A stretch of 64,000 nucleotides of DNA from [Eubacterium] siraeum (GCA_025150425.1 CP102281.1:1736001-1800000), one strand, 5' to 3'; counted from the stretch's first letter, positions 43,475 through 51,795 are shown. The notes: generated by a model from the letters alone, not told the origin. Numbers and translations: made by a program.

Positions 43475-44359
43475 TTATCTTGTTATATAATCTTCCCATG
43501 AAAATCTGTCACAGCACAGCGGAATAAGCAGGAAATCGCTGTCACCGAGCGTTATCTTGTCCCAGGCTTCCAGCTGTTTTGTTTCCATCACTATTTCATC
43601 GTTGACGTATGTAAGTCCGCTGCTTTCTCCCGATTTTATATAGAACACACGCTTCTTAGGCTCATACACTATCATAGCATGTTTTTGCCTGGAAATACCG
43701 TTGTCGCCGGGTATCACTATGCGGTTTTCTTCACTTCTTCCCACCGAGTTCATACCGGAAAACAGCGAAAATCCTTTTCCGAAGTTTACGCCCTTGATAC
43801 ACACTATCCATCCTACAAGAGGTTCGTTTTGTGTTGCGGGAATATTTGTCGAAGCGGTGCCGTCTTCCTGCGTCTTTGGCACGGGCATACTGAAAAAGCC
43901 TATTGTCTTGTTTGAGTCAAGACGTGCATTCTTGATTTCATCTTTTATCGAAACAGCGACGCTGTTTCTGCTTTCTTCAAAGACTGCAGGCGGCTCGCTC
44001 TTTTTGACTGAAGCGTCCTCAACCTTTTTATCGCTGTGACTGTCCGCACCTGCCGCATCTGTCGCCGGCCTAGCGGCGGCACAGGAATAGATTTCATTTA
44101 TCGGCTTGCTTTTATCGTTATCATTGCCGAATATGCTGAAGGTCTTATCAACCGCTCCTTCTTCTACACGGACTATCTCGGCAGCCTTCTTGTTATCCTT
44201 CATCCACGGGAACAGGTGCTTCTTCTCCTGCGTTACACTTTTTGCTGATTCGACACCGTTCGCATCATTTTCTTCAACCTTTACGGAATTACAAAGCGGG
44301 CATTTGTCATAAGTGTCGCTATCAAAAAAATGTCCGTTTAAACATCTGACTTTCTTCAT
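43475..44359 (-). CDS. FHA-domain protein with N-terminal zinc ribbon
   Basis: A 294-residue cytoplasmic protein. The N-terminus (RCLNGHFFDSDTYDKCPLCN) is a zinc ribbon related to those of the two neighbouring kinases. The middle 150 residues are low-complexity. The C-terminal FHA domain (about 185-280) shows GRSEENRIVIPGDNGISRQK then HAMI, the phosphothreonine-binding loops. It is a likely substrate reader of the kinases encoded next. Intergenic gap to the following kinase gene is 12 bases; the Shine-Dalgarno is CGGAGAAG. Confidence 0.9.
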   Translation of the reverse strand: MKKVRCLNGHFFDSDTYDKCPLCNSVKVEENDANGVESAKSVTQEKKHLFPWMKDNKKAAEIVRVEEGAVDKTFSIFGNDNDKSKPINEIYSCAAARPATDAAGADSHSDKKVEDASVKKSEPPAVFEESRNSVAVSIKDEIKNARLDSNKTIGFFSMPVPKTQEDGTASTNIPATQNEPLVGWIVCIKGVNFGKGFSLFSGMNSVGRSEENRIVIPGDNGISRQKHAMIVYEPKKRVFYIKSGESSGLTYVNDEIVMETKQLEAWDKITLGDSDFLLIPLCCDRFSWEDYITR

Positions 44360-44371
44360 GTTCTTCTCCGA

Positions 44372-45169
44372 TTATTTAATATTTACAAGTGCGATTGTCA
44401 TATTGTCACGCACTGTCCTTTTTTTCAGCGCTCCGTGCGATGCTTTCATTTCAAGCGCCTGCACCGCCTCACCGATATTTTTGAAATTAGTCAATATGCG
44501 GTTGATCTCCTCATCGGAAACCAGCTTGTACAATCCGTCTGTTGTCATCAGTATCCTGTCACCGCTGTGCAACGGAATACCTCTGACATTTATATCGACC
44601 TGCATCTCCCTGCCGACCCCAAGAAAGCTCGTAAGGCCGTCACCTTGCAGCATTTCTGTTTCGTAGGTCTGCCTGTCTATATTACCGTTTTTCAACTGTT
44701 CGGACAACGAAAGCGCATAGTTATGGTCTGTTGTTGCCTGAACCAGCTCGTTGTCACGCAGTATATAAAGTCGGCTGTCGCCTACGGAAGCCCATCTCAG
44801 CAAACCGTCAGCTATCAATATGCAGACAACTGTTGTACCGGCGCACACCATATTACCGTTTTTATCGGTAAAGGAACAAATAGCCGAATTTGCGGAAACA
44901 ATCGCTTTTTCAAAAAAATCGTCCGGCTTACCGTCATTTTCAGACAGCAAATACTGATTGAGAAATTCTCCGACGGCTGTATTGCTCGCCTTTTTTCCGT
45001 CGTTCTCTCCGCCCATTCCGTCACAGATTACAGCCATAAGCCTGTCATCTGCAATCTCATAGCCTGAGCAGTCCTGCTGTTCTTCCCGTCCGCCTTTTAC
45101 AGAATACAGCACAAGCTCTGCGTTGCGGTTTTCTTTCAGAAAGCTGTAATTATCATCAAAAATCTGCAA
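44372..45169 (-). CDS. PP2C-family Ser/Thr phosphatase (first of two in transcript order second)
   Basis: A 265-residue metal-dependent phosphatase. Motifs are VICDGMGGENDGKKAS (metal-binding Asp and Gly-Gly), WASVGDSRLYILRD, ILMTTDGLYKLVSD and the final RDNMTIALV. The first metal motif reads EEQQDCSG rather than the common NEDS, but the Asp is kept. The start is TTG at 45169 after GGGAAAG; no in-frame ATG is suitable. Paired with a second PP2C gene upstream (17-base gap); together they should reverse the action of the two kinases. Confidence 0.9.
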   Translation of the reverse strand: MQIFDDNYSFLKENRNAELVLYSVKGGREEQQDCSGYEIADDRLMAVICDGMGGENDGKKASNTAVGEFLNQYLLSENDGKPDDFFEKAIVSANSAICSFTDKNGNMVCAGTTVVCILIADGLLRWASVGDSRLYILRDNELVQATTDHNYALSLSEQLKNGNIDRQTYETEMLQGDGLTSFLGVGREMQVDINVRGIPLHSGDRILMTTDGLYKLVSDEEINRILTNFKNIGEAVQALEMKASHGALKKRTVRDNMTIALVNIK

Positions 45170-45186
45170 TTATACATCTTTCCCTT

Positions 45187-45915
45187 CTATAAGTTACGGA
45201 TCGCAATGGCGGAATAGTTATCCATCTCTCTGCCTTTTCCGTTTTTTCTGACCTCTTTTGTCATCATACCGAGCCATTCATCAGCCGAATCTGAATTTTT
45301 AAGATATTCGCACATTTTTTCTTCGGTTATCAGCTCCCAGAATCCATCTGAACAAAGTAAAAACGCATCGCATTTTCTCAGCGGAACAGGCTTCATAACA
45401 TCAAACATATCCTTTTCCCATTCTATACCCATTACTCTAAGTACAGAACTGCGTTCAGGATGATTTCTTATTTCATCCTCCCTGATTTCCCTGCACAGTG
45501 CAAGCATCTGAGGAACACTGTGGTCAAGCGTTCTTGTCATAACCTTATTTTTGCGGAAAATGTACAGCCGTGAATCACCGATATGCGCCACATAAGCCTT
45601 TTTATCATCAACGGCAAGCGCAACGGCGGTTGTTTTCATTTTCCTAGTAGCGTTCAGCCTTATCTGTTCTCTCATAAGATTTGCCTGTGCGCAACGTAAT
45701 GCGACAGGAAGAAAACCGGACATTTCGGTTGTGCCGAGCAGCATATTCCGGAACGTGTCGCATACGCATCCGGATGCGACATCACCCATTCCGTGCCCTC
45801 CAAGACCGTCACATAATATACAGGCAAAGCCTGACTTACCTGACGGTATAACCGCAATGCTGTCCTCGTTGACGCTCCTGTCGCCTTTATTTGTTATAGT
45901 TGAATATTCAAGCAT
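45187..45915 (-). CDS. PP2C-family Ser/Thr phosphatase
   Basis: A 242-residue phosphatase with GDRSVNEDS, ILCDGLGGHGMGDVAS, VAHIGDSRLYIFRKN, LLCSDGFWELI and DNYSAIAI, all core acidic residues present. It is shorter than the neighbour and only distantly similar, so the two may have different targets. Start ATG with a CCGGAG ribosome site. Lies between the DUF4176 gene and the second phosphatase. Confidence 0.91.
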   Translation of the reverse strand: MLEYSTITNKGDRSVNEDSIAVIPSGKSGFACILCDGLGGHGMGDVASGCVCDTFRNMLLGTTEMSGFLPVALRCAQANLMREQIRLNATRKMKTTAVALAVDDKKAYVAHIGDSRLYIFRKNKVMTRTLDHSVPQMLALCREIREDEIRNHPERSSVLRVMGIEWEKDMFDVMKPVPLRKCDAFLLCSDGFWELITEEKMCEYLKNSDSADEWLGMMTKEVRKNGKGREMDNYSAIAIRNL

Positions 45916-45934
45916 AAAAACTCCGGGGTAATTC

Positions 45935-46216
45935 TTATTCTGTTTTATTATCAGGATTATTGTATGCTCTTATAAGCTGTTTCCATGGCTCAAATTCTTC
46001 GTTTTCATAGCCTGTAAAAACGACCTCAGTTATATCATATCGCTGAAATCCAATCTGTGCTTGTGGTCCGATATTTCCCTCAGGATATGGTACTCCTACA
46101 TAATCGATAACCTTACCATTACCAAGTCCAGATTTCTGAAGATAACCGAATATCATTATCGGTTTTTTTATTCCTTGGATTTTTACAACCGAACCTATAG
46201 GTAAAACTGTGTTCAT
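45935..46216 (-). CDS. DUF4176 protein (type VII secretion-associated)
   Basis: A 93-residue protein beginning LPIGSVVKIQGIKKPIMIFG and continuing GKVIDYVGVPYPEGNIGP, the DUF4176 pattern. In Firmicutes this family is found in type VII secretion and LXG-toxin loci, with unknown role. It follows the large WXG protein gene closely (13 bases) and has a strong CGGAGGATG ribosome site. Confidence 0.85.
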   Translation of the reverse strand: MNTVLPIGSVVKIQGIKKPIMIFGYLQKSGLGNGKVIDYVGVPYPEGNIGPQAQIGFQRYDITEVVFTGYENEEFEPWKQLIRAYNNPDNKTE

Positions 46217-46229
46217 TTTTCATCCTCCG

Positions 46230-47273
46230 TTAACTAAATATAATTTTCCAACCGTCAAGCCACATATTGATAATACCGCCGCTTTTTTTGCAACTGTCGG
46301 TGACGGCATCTTTGATTACATCATAACCGTTTACAAGACCTTTGAATATTCCGCCGTTATCTGCATAATATGTACTTACCGAATTTGCCATATCATCTCC
46401 GAATATTGCTCTTGTCCACTCAGTATAAGCGACATTAAAAATACTGCCACCGTCTGTAGCGCCTCTTTTAGCGTACCAATCTCCTATAAAAGGTATTTTT
46501 GAAACAAAGCTGTATGCTTCATCCGCTACTGTATCCAGAACCGAACCGACCGTTGAATTCCATCCTATCTGAATAAGATTTTCCATTGACGGATTATCAA
46601 TGAATTCTTTTGCAGCTTTAGTTCCATCCCATATTGAATTGATAATATATTTTCCGTACAATTTCTGGTCAAATCCTAATTCGAAATCAGGCGAACCGTC
46701 CGAGAATACTATTTCGGATATGCCATCGCCCGCTTTATCTGCGATATCTTTACAGAATTTTTCTATTGCCCCCTCAAAATCCTTATCAAAGAGTTGATGA
46801 GTTATTTCGTAAGCGCTTACGCCTGAACCAAACCAGTTCTTTGCACATGATTTTATATTTTCTCGTACAGAAGACGGTAACTTATTGTATTGTTCATCAA
46901 TCAGGTCAAACACATCTTCGATAGAATCAATATTACTCGGTATTATGCTACTCGTCGCCCCTGCAGAGCCGTTGCTTCCTCCGCCTGACATCATTTTTGC
47001 CAGTACATCGTCAATGTTCTCAAACGACTCTGCGCATATACGGGCGGCTTCCGAGCCGTTGTTCAATGCGTCAACCACCGACCTGAAGCCGTTCTGCGCA
47101 CTTATTATCTTTCCTGCAAAGTTGTTTGCAAGGTTTTTGCTCCAGTTACCGTTGATTGTGTTAAGCTCTGATACAACGCTGTCAAACAGGTTGTTGAAAT
47201 CATTGCTTAGCGTTGAAAGCTGTGCCGCCTGTGATATTAGCATTTCGGGCGACAGCTTTATAGTTTCACTCAT
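46230..47273 (-). CDS. WXG100-like N-terminus fused to a 250-residue unknown domain (effector candidate)
   Basis: A 347-residue protein. Residues 1-95 form a helical hairpin with a WXG-like turn (NGNWSKNLANNFAGK). A Gly/Ser linker at about 96-105 (MMSGGGSNGSAGA) separates it from a C-terminal domain of no recognised family that contains a hydrophobic, Gly-rich stretch. This layout (secretion module, linker, variable C-domain) is that of type VII substrates or toxins. No immunity-like gene follows except DUF4176. Toxicity is a hypothesis. Its start codon abuts the stop of the upstream gene. Confidence 0.75.
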   Translation of the reverse strand: MSETIKLSPEMLISQAAQLSTLSNDFNNLFDSVVSELNTINGNWSKNLANNFAGKIISAQNGFRSVVDALNNGSEAARICAESFENIDDVLAKMMSGGGSNGSAGATSSIIPSNIDSIEDVFDLIDEQYNKLPSSVRENIKSCAKNWFGSGVSAYEITHQLFDKDFEGAIEKFCKDIADKAGDGISEIVFSDGSPDFELGFDQKLYGKYIINSIWDGTKAAKEFIDNPSMENLIQIGWNSTVGSVLDTVADEAYSFVSKIPFIGDWYAKRGATDGGSIFNVAYTEWTRAIFGDDMANSVSTYYADNGGIFKGLVNGYDVIKDAVTDSCKKSGGIINMWLDGWKIIFS

Positions 47274-47798
47274 TTATTTTTCACCTCCGGCAGAAAGATC
47301 TATATCATTGAAATTGCATATCGCCGCACCCGGCATATCAACCGCAGGCTTGAACTGCGGAATGTCCTTTATAACAGAATCGATCGCACTGACGGCGGCT
47401 TCACTGATAACCACGGGACGATTGTGATAAGGGAGCATATTGTTATCGGTTTCGTGCGGCTTGCCGATCACGCCGATCGCACCCCATGCGGCATCCATAG
47501 CATTTGCTATTATCGAATCTATTCCGCCGGTGTTGTTGCACACATTCTTCTCGGTATTTTCAAAATCATTCACGACATCATTCAGCGCAGAAAGAAACGA
47601 GCTTGAATTATCCTGAAGTATCCTGATTTTTTTCTTGTTGTTTACGGTATATTCATTGATTGTATTCTTTTCCTTACAGCCCCAGTCCCTGTGTTCGGTT
47701 ATTGCGGTCAGCCGTAAGGTCGCATTTTCTATCGCTTCGTTTGCTTCTTTTGCCGCTGCGGCAAGCTGCCTCAGCATATCGGTATCTATAGAAATCAT
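47274..47798 (-). CDS. WXG100-superfamily-like helical protein
   Basis: A 174-residue protein. The N-terminal 85 residues are predicted helices around a turn HRDWGCKEKNTI, resembling WXG. The C-terminal 90 residues are Asn/Ile-rich with no known fold. The start at 47798 follows GAAAGGAACGGA; the open frame extends to 47858 over the previous gene without support. Probably a heterodimer partner for the next gene product, by analogy with paired type VII substrates. Confidence 0.65.
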   Translation of the reverse strand: MISIDTDMLRQLAAAAKEANEAIENATLRLTAITEHRDWGCKEKNTINEYTVNNKKKIRILQDNSSSFLSALNDVVNDFENTEKNVCNNTGGIDSIIANAMDAAWGAIGVIGKPHETDNNMLPYHNRPVVISEAAVSAIDSVIKDIPQFKPAVDMPGAAICNFNDIDLSAGGEK

Positions 47799-47817
47799 AT
47801 AAATCCGTTCCTTTCTT

Positions 47818-48114
47818 TCAGAATGAATTGCGTATTCTGTTGGCTGATTTTCTGTCAATTTCTTTAAAATCCGTTGTTGATTTTTCTATATATTCCTTGA
47901 ACGCTTCAAGTATCTCCATCATCTTGCTTGTTCTGATGTCAAAGTCATGCAGGACATTTGCGTAAGCGGCACTTGACGCTCCCTGCCATGAATCTGAGAT
48001 TGCTCCTGCAATGGAATTCAGCCGTGATTTCATATCATTGAGCTGATTTATCTTTTCTCCGATTGTTACAGAGCTTTCGATGAGAGCCGTGTCGTTGATT
48101 TTTATAAGAGCCAT
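47818..48114 (-). CDS. WXG100 protein (SWQG)
   Basis: A 98-residue protein with the WXG turn at SWQGASSAAY (residues 43-52) between two long amphipathic helices. Typical EsxA-like size. C-terminus TTDFKEIDRKSANRIRNSF lacks a clear YxxxD/E export signal. Ribosome site CGGAGG. Confidence 0.85.
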   Translation of the reverse strand: MALIKINDTALIESSVTIGEKINQLNDMKSRLNSIAGAISDSWQGASSAAYANVLHDFDIRTSKMMEILEAFKEYIEKSTTDFKEIDRKSANRIRNSF

Positions 48115-48459
48115 TTAATTACCTCCGTTTATTTCGTCACCGAATATCCTTGTGCTGTTGATAATCGATTCGGTAACCTCTTTATCGATTCTTTTGTATT
48201 TTGCTACGGTGCGGCTGATATAATCCTCTGTGTTTTCGAGAGCGGAAATGAGCTTATCAATCTGCATTTTAAGCTCATTGGCTTTTTCCACTACGGCTGT
48301 CGCCGTTTCTCCCTGACCGTCAGCCGCCTGCTTTATAAGACTGTTGATTGCGTTTTCAGAATCGACAAGATACTGCTTTGCCGCACAAAGTCGTTTTATA
48401 TCCGCATTTGCGGCATTCTCGTTTATGGTTATATTGCCGTTCATATCCCTGTATGCCAT
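48115..48459 (-). CDS. WXG100-like helical hairpin without Trp
   Basis: A 114-residue protein of two helices joined at ADGQGETATAV, where the Trp of WXG is replaced. The tail has YKRID, fitting the YxxxD/E export pattern. Translation overlaps the upstream gene by 3 bases and has AAAGGAGG. Likely pairs with a Trp-containing neighbour. Confidence 0.7.
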   Translation of the reverse strand: MAYRDMNGNITINENAANADIKRLCAAKQYLVDSENAINSLIKQAADGQGETATAVVEKANELKMQIDKLISALENTEDYISRTVAKYKRIDKEVTESIINSTRIFGDEINGGN

Positions 48460-49094
48460 CAGTTTCCTCCTTTAAACAAACTGTATACTTCATCAACGAA
48501 CATTTCCTTTGTCATGCTTTCAAGCCCCGAATCGCTTTCACCGAATACAATTCCGTCCGCCTCTATGTATTTTCTTATAACGCTGCCTTTTCCTACGGTT
48601 GCGGACTTTACGATAATGAGTCTTGTAATCATTTCCTTTTCTACCTTGACATCCTTCCGACATTCTACGCTATAGTTTTCCGGAAGAATACCGTGAACGG
48701 ATTTTCTTATCATACCGTCATCTGCCGCAGTCAGCTTAAGTGTATCGTCCGAAAGGTCAACCGCTGTTATATTATCCTCAAAGAAGTGAAAATTCAAGCG
48801 GTTCAGAACAGGCTCCTCACCTACGGTACAAACGTTTACCGACACTTCTCTTTCGCCGAAAAATACCGGCTCAAGCAAACATTCGAGTACGGGGTTTACT
48901 TCCTTTTCGCCTGCAAAATCTTCTTCGATACAGCCCTTATCGGAAAGTGATTTTTCCGATTCGGATTCAAAAACGGAATAATTTTTTCCCACGTCATCCA
49001 TTGCGGCGATATACGAATAATCGATATACCTCGCCTGCATCAGCTTACCGAGATAATATAACTCCTTTGCCGAAAGCACAATTTCATTATCCAT
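48459..49094 (-). CDS. EspG-like secretion-associated protein, paralogue 1 (tentative)
   Basis: A 211-residue protein starting VLSAKELYYLGKLMQ. Its stretch SLSDKGCIEEDFAGEKEVNP then LECLLEPVFF aligns with ALTDSGYIEISFGG and IDCLCKPETI of the protein encoded at 50470-51270, so the two are paralogues. The pattern of an N-terminal winged-helix-like unit followed by a beta-rich body recalls EspG, the chaperone of ESX substrates in actinobacteria, but similarity is weak. No enzyme motif is visible. Lies inside the WXG cluster. Confidence 0.6.
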   Translation of the reverse strand: MDNEIVLSAKELYYLGKLMQARYIDYSYIAAMDDVGKNYSVFESESEKSLSDKGCIEEDFAGEKEVNPVLECLLEPVFFGEREVSVNVCTVGEEPVLNRLNFHFFEDNITAVDLSDDTLKLTAADDGMIRKSVHGILPENYSVECRKDVKVEKEMITRLIIVKSATVGKGSVIRKYIEADGIVFGESDSGLESMTKEMFVDEVYSLFKGGN

Positions 49095-49106
49095 AAATCC
49101 AACTCC

Positions 49107-49403
49107 TTATATTGACTTTATAACAGAACCGATGGTATCATCCAGTTCTTCGTATTCATCGGAAAGCTCCGACATTATCCTTGATATACGGTCAATAACT
49201 TCCTCGACTTTTTTAAACTGTTTACCGACATACAGTATTTTTCCGCTGTACGCCTTTTCCGCTGCACCCTGCCATTCTCCGCACAGACCGATCACACATC
49301 TTTCTGTTCTTTCACGGATGTTTTTAATCTGTCCGCATAACATTTCAGCGTCTGCGGCTTTTTCCCTAAGCCTTATACAATCAATATTAACCGTTTTAAG
49401 CAC
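49107..49403 (-). CDS. WXG100 protein (EWQG)
   Basis: A 98-residue protein with EWQGAAEKAY (residues 43-52) and a C-terminal YEELD that fits the YxxxD/E export motif. The open frame starts at a GTG (49403) that overlaps its own GGAGG site, so initiation may occur a few codons later at a non-ATG codon; the start is uncertain. Preceded by a 130-base gap with a long inverted repeat. Confidence 0.8.
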   Translation of the reverse strand: MLKTVNIDCIRLREKAADAEMLCGQIKNIRERTERCVIGLCGEWQGAAEKAYSGKILYVGKQFKKVEEVIDRISRIMSELSDEYEELDDTIGSVIKSI

Positions 49404-49423
49404 CTCCGAACCTGTTGTGAATT

Positions 49424-49491
49424 ATGCATAGCTTATGAATATGCCCGTAAAACCATTGAAGTGTTTACAGGAACATTCATAAGCTATGCAT
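49424..49491 (-). other. 17-bp perfect inverted repeat inside the secretion operon
   Basis: ATGCATAGCTTATGAAT (49424-49440) pairs with 49475-49491 around a 34-base loop. It lies in the only large gap among the WXG genes, directly after the EsxA-like gene. It lacks a T-tract, so it is more likely an mRNA stabiliser, attenuator or processing site than a full terminator. Confidence 0.75.
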
Positions 49492-49533
49492 TAGCAGGAC
49501 ATTATCCCGCATAGCATAGCCTGTTGCCTGATG

Positions 49534-49833
49534 TCAGTTGCCGAAGCCGTTTATGCTGGTCTGAAGCGACTGATCTGTTTCCTGGAACTTCTGAGCGGAT
49601 GTATTGAGGAGCTTTGCATATTCCTCAAGCATCTGAGAGAAATTGTTGAATGTGGGCTGCATACTTTCGTACTTAGCTACCAGTGCGTCCTGAGCATCGC
49701 CCTTGAATACTTCGTTAAGGCCGAGTATAAGCGTTCTCATCTTGCTCATTGCCTCATCGTGCTGTGCCTTGAGGCCTCTTAACTCGTTTGCCTTGCTGTT
49801 AAGCAGATCCGGTGTTACCTGAATAAGTGCCAT
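49534..49833 (-). CDS. EsxA-like WXG100 protein (FKG variant)
   Basis: A 99-residue protein closest in feel to canonical EsxA: IQVTPDLLNSKANELRGL, the turn EVFKGDAQDALVAKY (Trp replaced by Phe) and the long C-terminal helix FSQMLEEYAKLLNTSAQKF. Strong AGAAGGAAAAC ribosome site. Its position before the stable-looking hairpin suggests it is the most abundant product of the operon. Confidence 0.9.
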   Translation of the reverse strand: MALIQVTPDLLNSKANELRGLKAQHDEAMSKMRTLILGLNEVFKGDAQDALVAKYESMQPTFNNFSQMLEEYAKLLNTSAQKFQETDQSLQTSINGFGN

Positions 49834-49887
49834 TTTGTTTTCCTTCTTTCAAAAGTATTTATATTTGAAGCCTTTTCGGCAGTCAAA

Positions 49888-50184
49888 TCATTCCTCTGAT
49901 ATATCTGTCTGATGTATCACTTCCGGAAACAGAATATCATAATTTACCCTCGCCTGTCTGAATGCTTCCGAGAGCTCTTGCGCTTTCATAAGCTGCTTTT
50001 TTACCTCGTCACACAGCTCCTGTAATTTCTCAAAACAGGCATCCCCGGCTTTACCCTTCCACGTCTGTTGCGAAAAAACGGAGATTTTTTCCAAGCTGTT
50101 TTCCAACTGCTGTAATTCATCGGTTATGTCCGCCATCATCCTTTGATAATGAACAAGAACATCGTTATATGTTATTTCTTCCAT
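49888..50184 (-). CDS. WXG100 protein (TWKG)
   Basis: A 98-residue helical protein with TWKGKAGDACFEKL. Begins EITYNDVLVHYQRMM. The acidic end (HQTDISEE) has no clear YxxxD/E signal. It starts 2 bases after the YukD-like gene stops. Confidence 0.85.
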   Translation of the reverse strand: MEEITYNDVLVHYQRMMADITDELQQLENSLEKISVFSQQTWKGKAGDACFEKLQELCDEVKKQLMKAQELSEAFRQARVNYDILFPEVIHQTDISEE

Positions 50185-50185
50185 A

Positions 50186-50455
50186 TCAGTTCTCCGTAAT
50201 CAGTATGATGTCTCCGTTTCTGACTTCGCTTTCGGCAAAGGTCTTTTCGGGTTCGAGAGCTTTTTCCCGTCTGCACAGGTATAAGCCTGTGCCGCCATCA
50301 GCTTTCATCGGCTTTTTGCAATAGCCCTCAAGCGCCTGCACAATGTCTTTGGTCAGTGTGTCAGTCCTCACTTCTGTCGGGACCTCTATATCGCATCTGA
50401 TCTCTCCGCTTTCGTCACGGCTTTTCTTTACAATCGTAATTATTATCTTTTTCAT
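50186..50455 (-). CDS. YukD/EsaB-like ubiquitin-fold protein
   Basis: An 89-residue protein with the beta-grasp pattern of YukD/EsaB: IIITIVKK, CDIEVPTEVRTDTLTKDIVQ, a central helix ALEGYC and the closing EVRNGDIILITEN. EsaB/YukD is a core cytosolic component of type VIIb systems that contacts the EssC apparatus. Its presence strongly supports the secretion-system reading. AAGGAGAAAG ribosome site. Confidence 0.85.
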   Translation of the reverse strand: MKKIIITIVKKSRDESGEIRCDIEVPTEVRTDTLTKDIVQALEGYCKKPMKADGGTGLYLCRREKALEPEKTFAESEVRNGDIILITEN

Positions 50456-50469
50456 ATAAGGCTTTCTCC

Positions 50470-51270
50470 TTACAGCAGAGAAATTTTGCTCTTGATTTTT
50501 TCAATTGCATCGGAAGCTATATACTTTATCCGAATGTTCCGCTTGTTATCTGTTGAAATTTCGGCATTGACCGTACCTGCTGCCAAGAGCTTATTGTATA
50601 CGCACCGACACAGACCTTCGTTCATCCTGTAGGTTTTCACTGTAATAATATCCGTATTGCCGCTTAGTATCCCGAAAACTTTTTCTGCGTCTTTATGCGT
50701 CAGGTGTTTTTCAAGAAGCTCTTTTGCATCTTCTTCACGAAAGCGGCTTATAAGCGTCTTTGCTGTTTCGGCGCATTCGTACGGCAGCTGCAACTGAGAT
50801 ACAGCTTCGTTTTTTGCATTCATATCGGATGCTTTTCCGATGATATGCGACACGTCAAAATCGTTGCAATCCCTGCTCAGCAGCATACGATACGCTCTGC
50901 CGTTTTTGTTTCTTTCAAGTGTTACGCTTTTGCCGCCGGCGGAAATGATATATCTTTCGGATCGACAATTGCCGGCGGATATGACCGCTGACGTTATTGT
51001 TTCAGGCTTACATAAGCAGTCAATCATTGTCTTTAAATTTGATCCGATATAAAGCGTTCCGCCGAACGAAATCTCAATATAGCCGCTGTCGGTAAGAGCC
51101 GTGACCGCTTGAGAAACATTACCGTCTATATCATCTCTCCAGCCGTCAAGCGTATCGCTTTCCGTACCGTATACCGTATTGTATCCCAGCAGACCTGCCA
51201 GCACATATATTTCGCCGGTAGTCAGCTTATATAAGGTTCTGTTATCATTCACTGTCATTATCTTCATCAT
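50470..51270 (-). CDS. EspG-like secretion-associated protein, paralogue 2 (tentative)
   Basis: A 266-residue protein with an N-terminal helical/winged-helix-like part (LYKLTTGEIYVLAGLLGYN) and a beta-rich middle. A final segment (KTYRMNEGLCRCVYNKLLAA onward) resembles a second small domain. It is paralogous to 48459-49094 (shared [SA]L[ST]D-G-IE pattern). The gene overlaps the upstream coiled-coil gene by 26 bases; starts at 51270 or the ATG at 51258 are both possible, with no strong ribosome site. Function unknown; a substrate chaperone is a hypothesis. Confidence 0.6.
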   Translation of the reverse strand: MMKIMTVNDNRTLYKLTTGEIYVLAGLLGYNTVYGTESDTLDGWRDDIDGNVSQAVTALTDSGYIEISFGGTLYIGSNLKTMIDCLCKPETITSAVISAGNCRSERYIISAGGKSVTLERNKNGRAYRMLLSRDCNDFDVSHIIGKASDMNAKNEAVSQLQLPYECAETAKTLISRFREEDAKELLEKHLTHKDAEKVFGILSGNTDIITVKTYRMNEGLCRCVYNKLLAAGTVNAEISTDNKRNIRIKYIASDAIEKIKSKISLL

Positions 51271-51784
51271 CTTTACTGCCGACTTTTCCTATTGCCGATA
51301 TGTAATACTTTTCCTCTATTGCTTTCCCGATTGCCGCTATATTCGTCATCTGCAGCTCCTGAATACTGCCTGTTACCAGAAGCTCTGTGTTGTTTTGGAT
51401 ATTATCTTCGGGTGACGGCTCCTCTACCGCAACATCATTTGCAGAACATAAATAGCCGATTTCGGCACCGAGTGAATCAATCATACAGCTCAGGCGATCA
51501 ATTTCCGCACAGCTTTTTCTTTCAAGCTCACTGTACGATATTTCTGCATCGCAAACCGTCTTTGAGAAGCCATACAGCCTGTTTGACATAATTTCTGTTT
51601 GCGTACACAGAGATTCGAGAACCGTCATTATTTCCGTCTTGTCTGATATACTCTCAAGCTGAAGATCATCTATGATCTCACCTGTGAGCCTGACGATTTT
51701 CCCTGTAGTATTTTCCGTATCCTCTGCGGCTTTTCTTAGCATAAGAGATATTTGCTCAAGCCCTTCCGATTGTGCTGTAATCAT
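51245..51784 (-). CDS. coiled-coil protein of the secretion operon
   Basis: A 179-residue acidic, mainly helical protein. Heptad-like runs at EGLEQISLMLRKAAEDTENT and the following 90 residues suggest a long coiled coil; the tail is Asp/Glu-rich. No named family recognised. The start at 51784 follows AGGGAGAAAACTG, 11 bases after essC stops. The longer frame to 51823 overlaps essC without support. Confidence 0.7.
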   Translation of the reverse strand: MITAQSEGLEQISLMLRKAAEDTENTTGKIVRLTGEIIDDLQLESISDKTEIMTVLESLCTQTEIMSNRLYGFSKTVCDAEISYSELERKSCAEIDRLSCMIDSLGAEIGYLCSANDVAVEEPSPEDNIQNNTELLVTGSIQELQMTNIAAIGKAIEEKYYISAIGKVGSKDDEDNDSE

Positions 51785-51795
51785 CAGTTTTCTCC

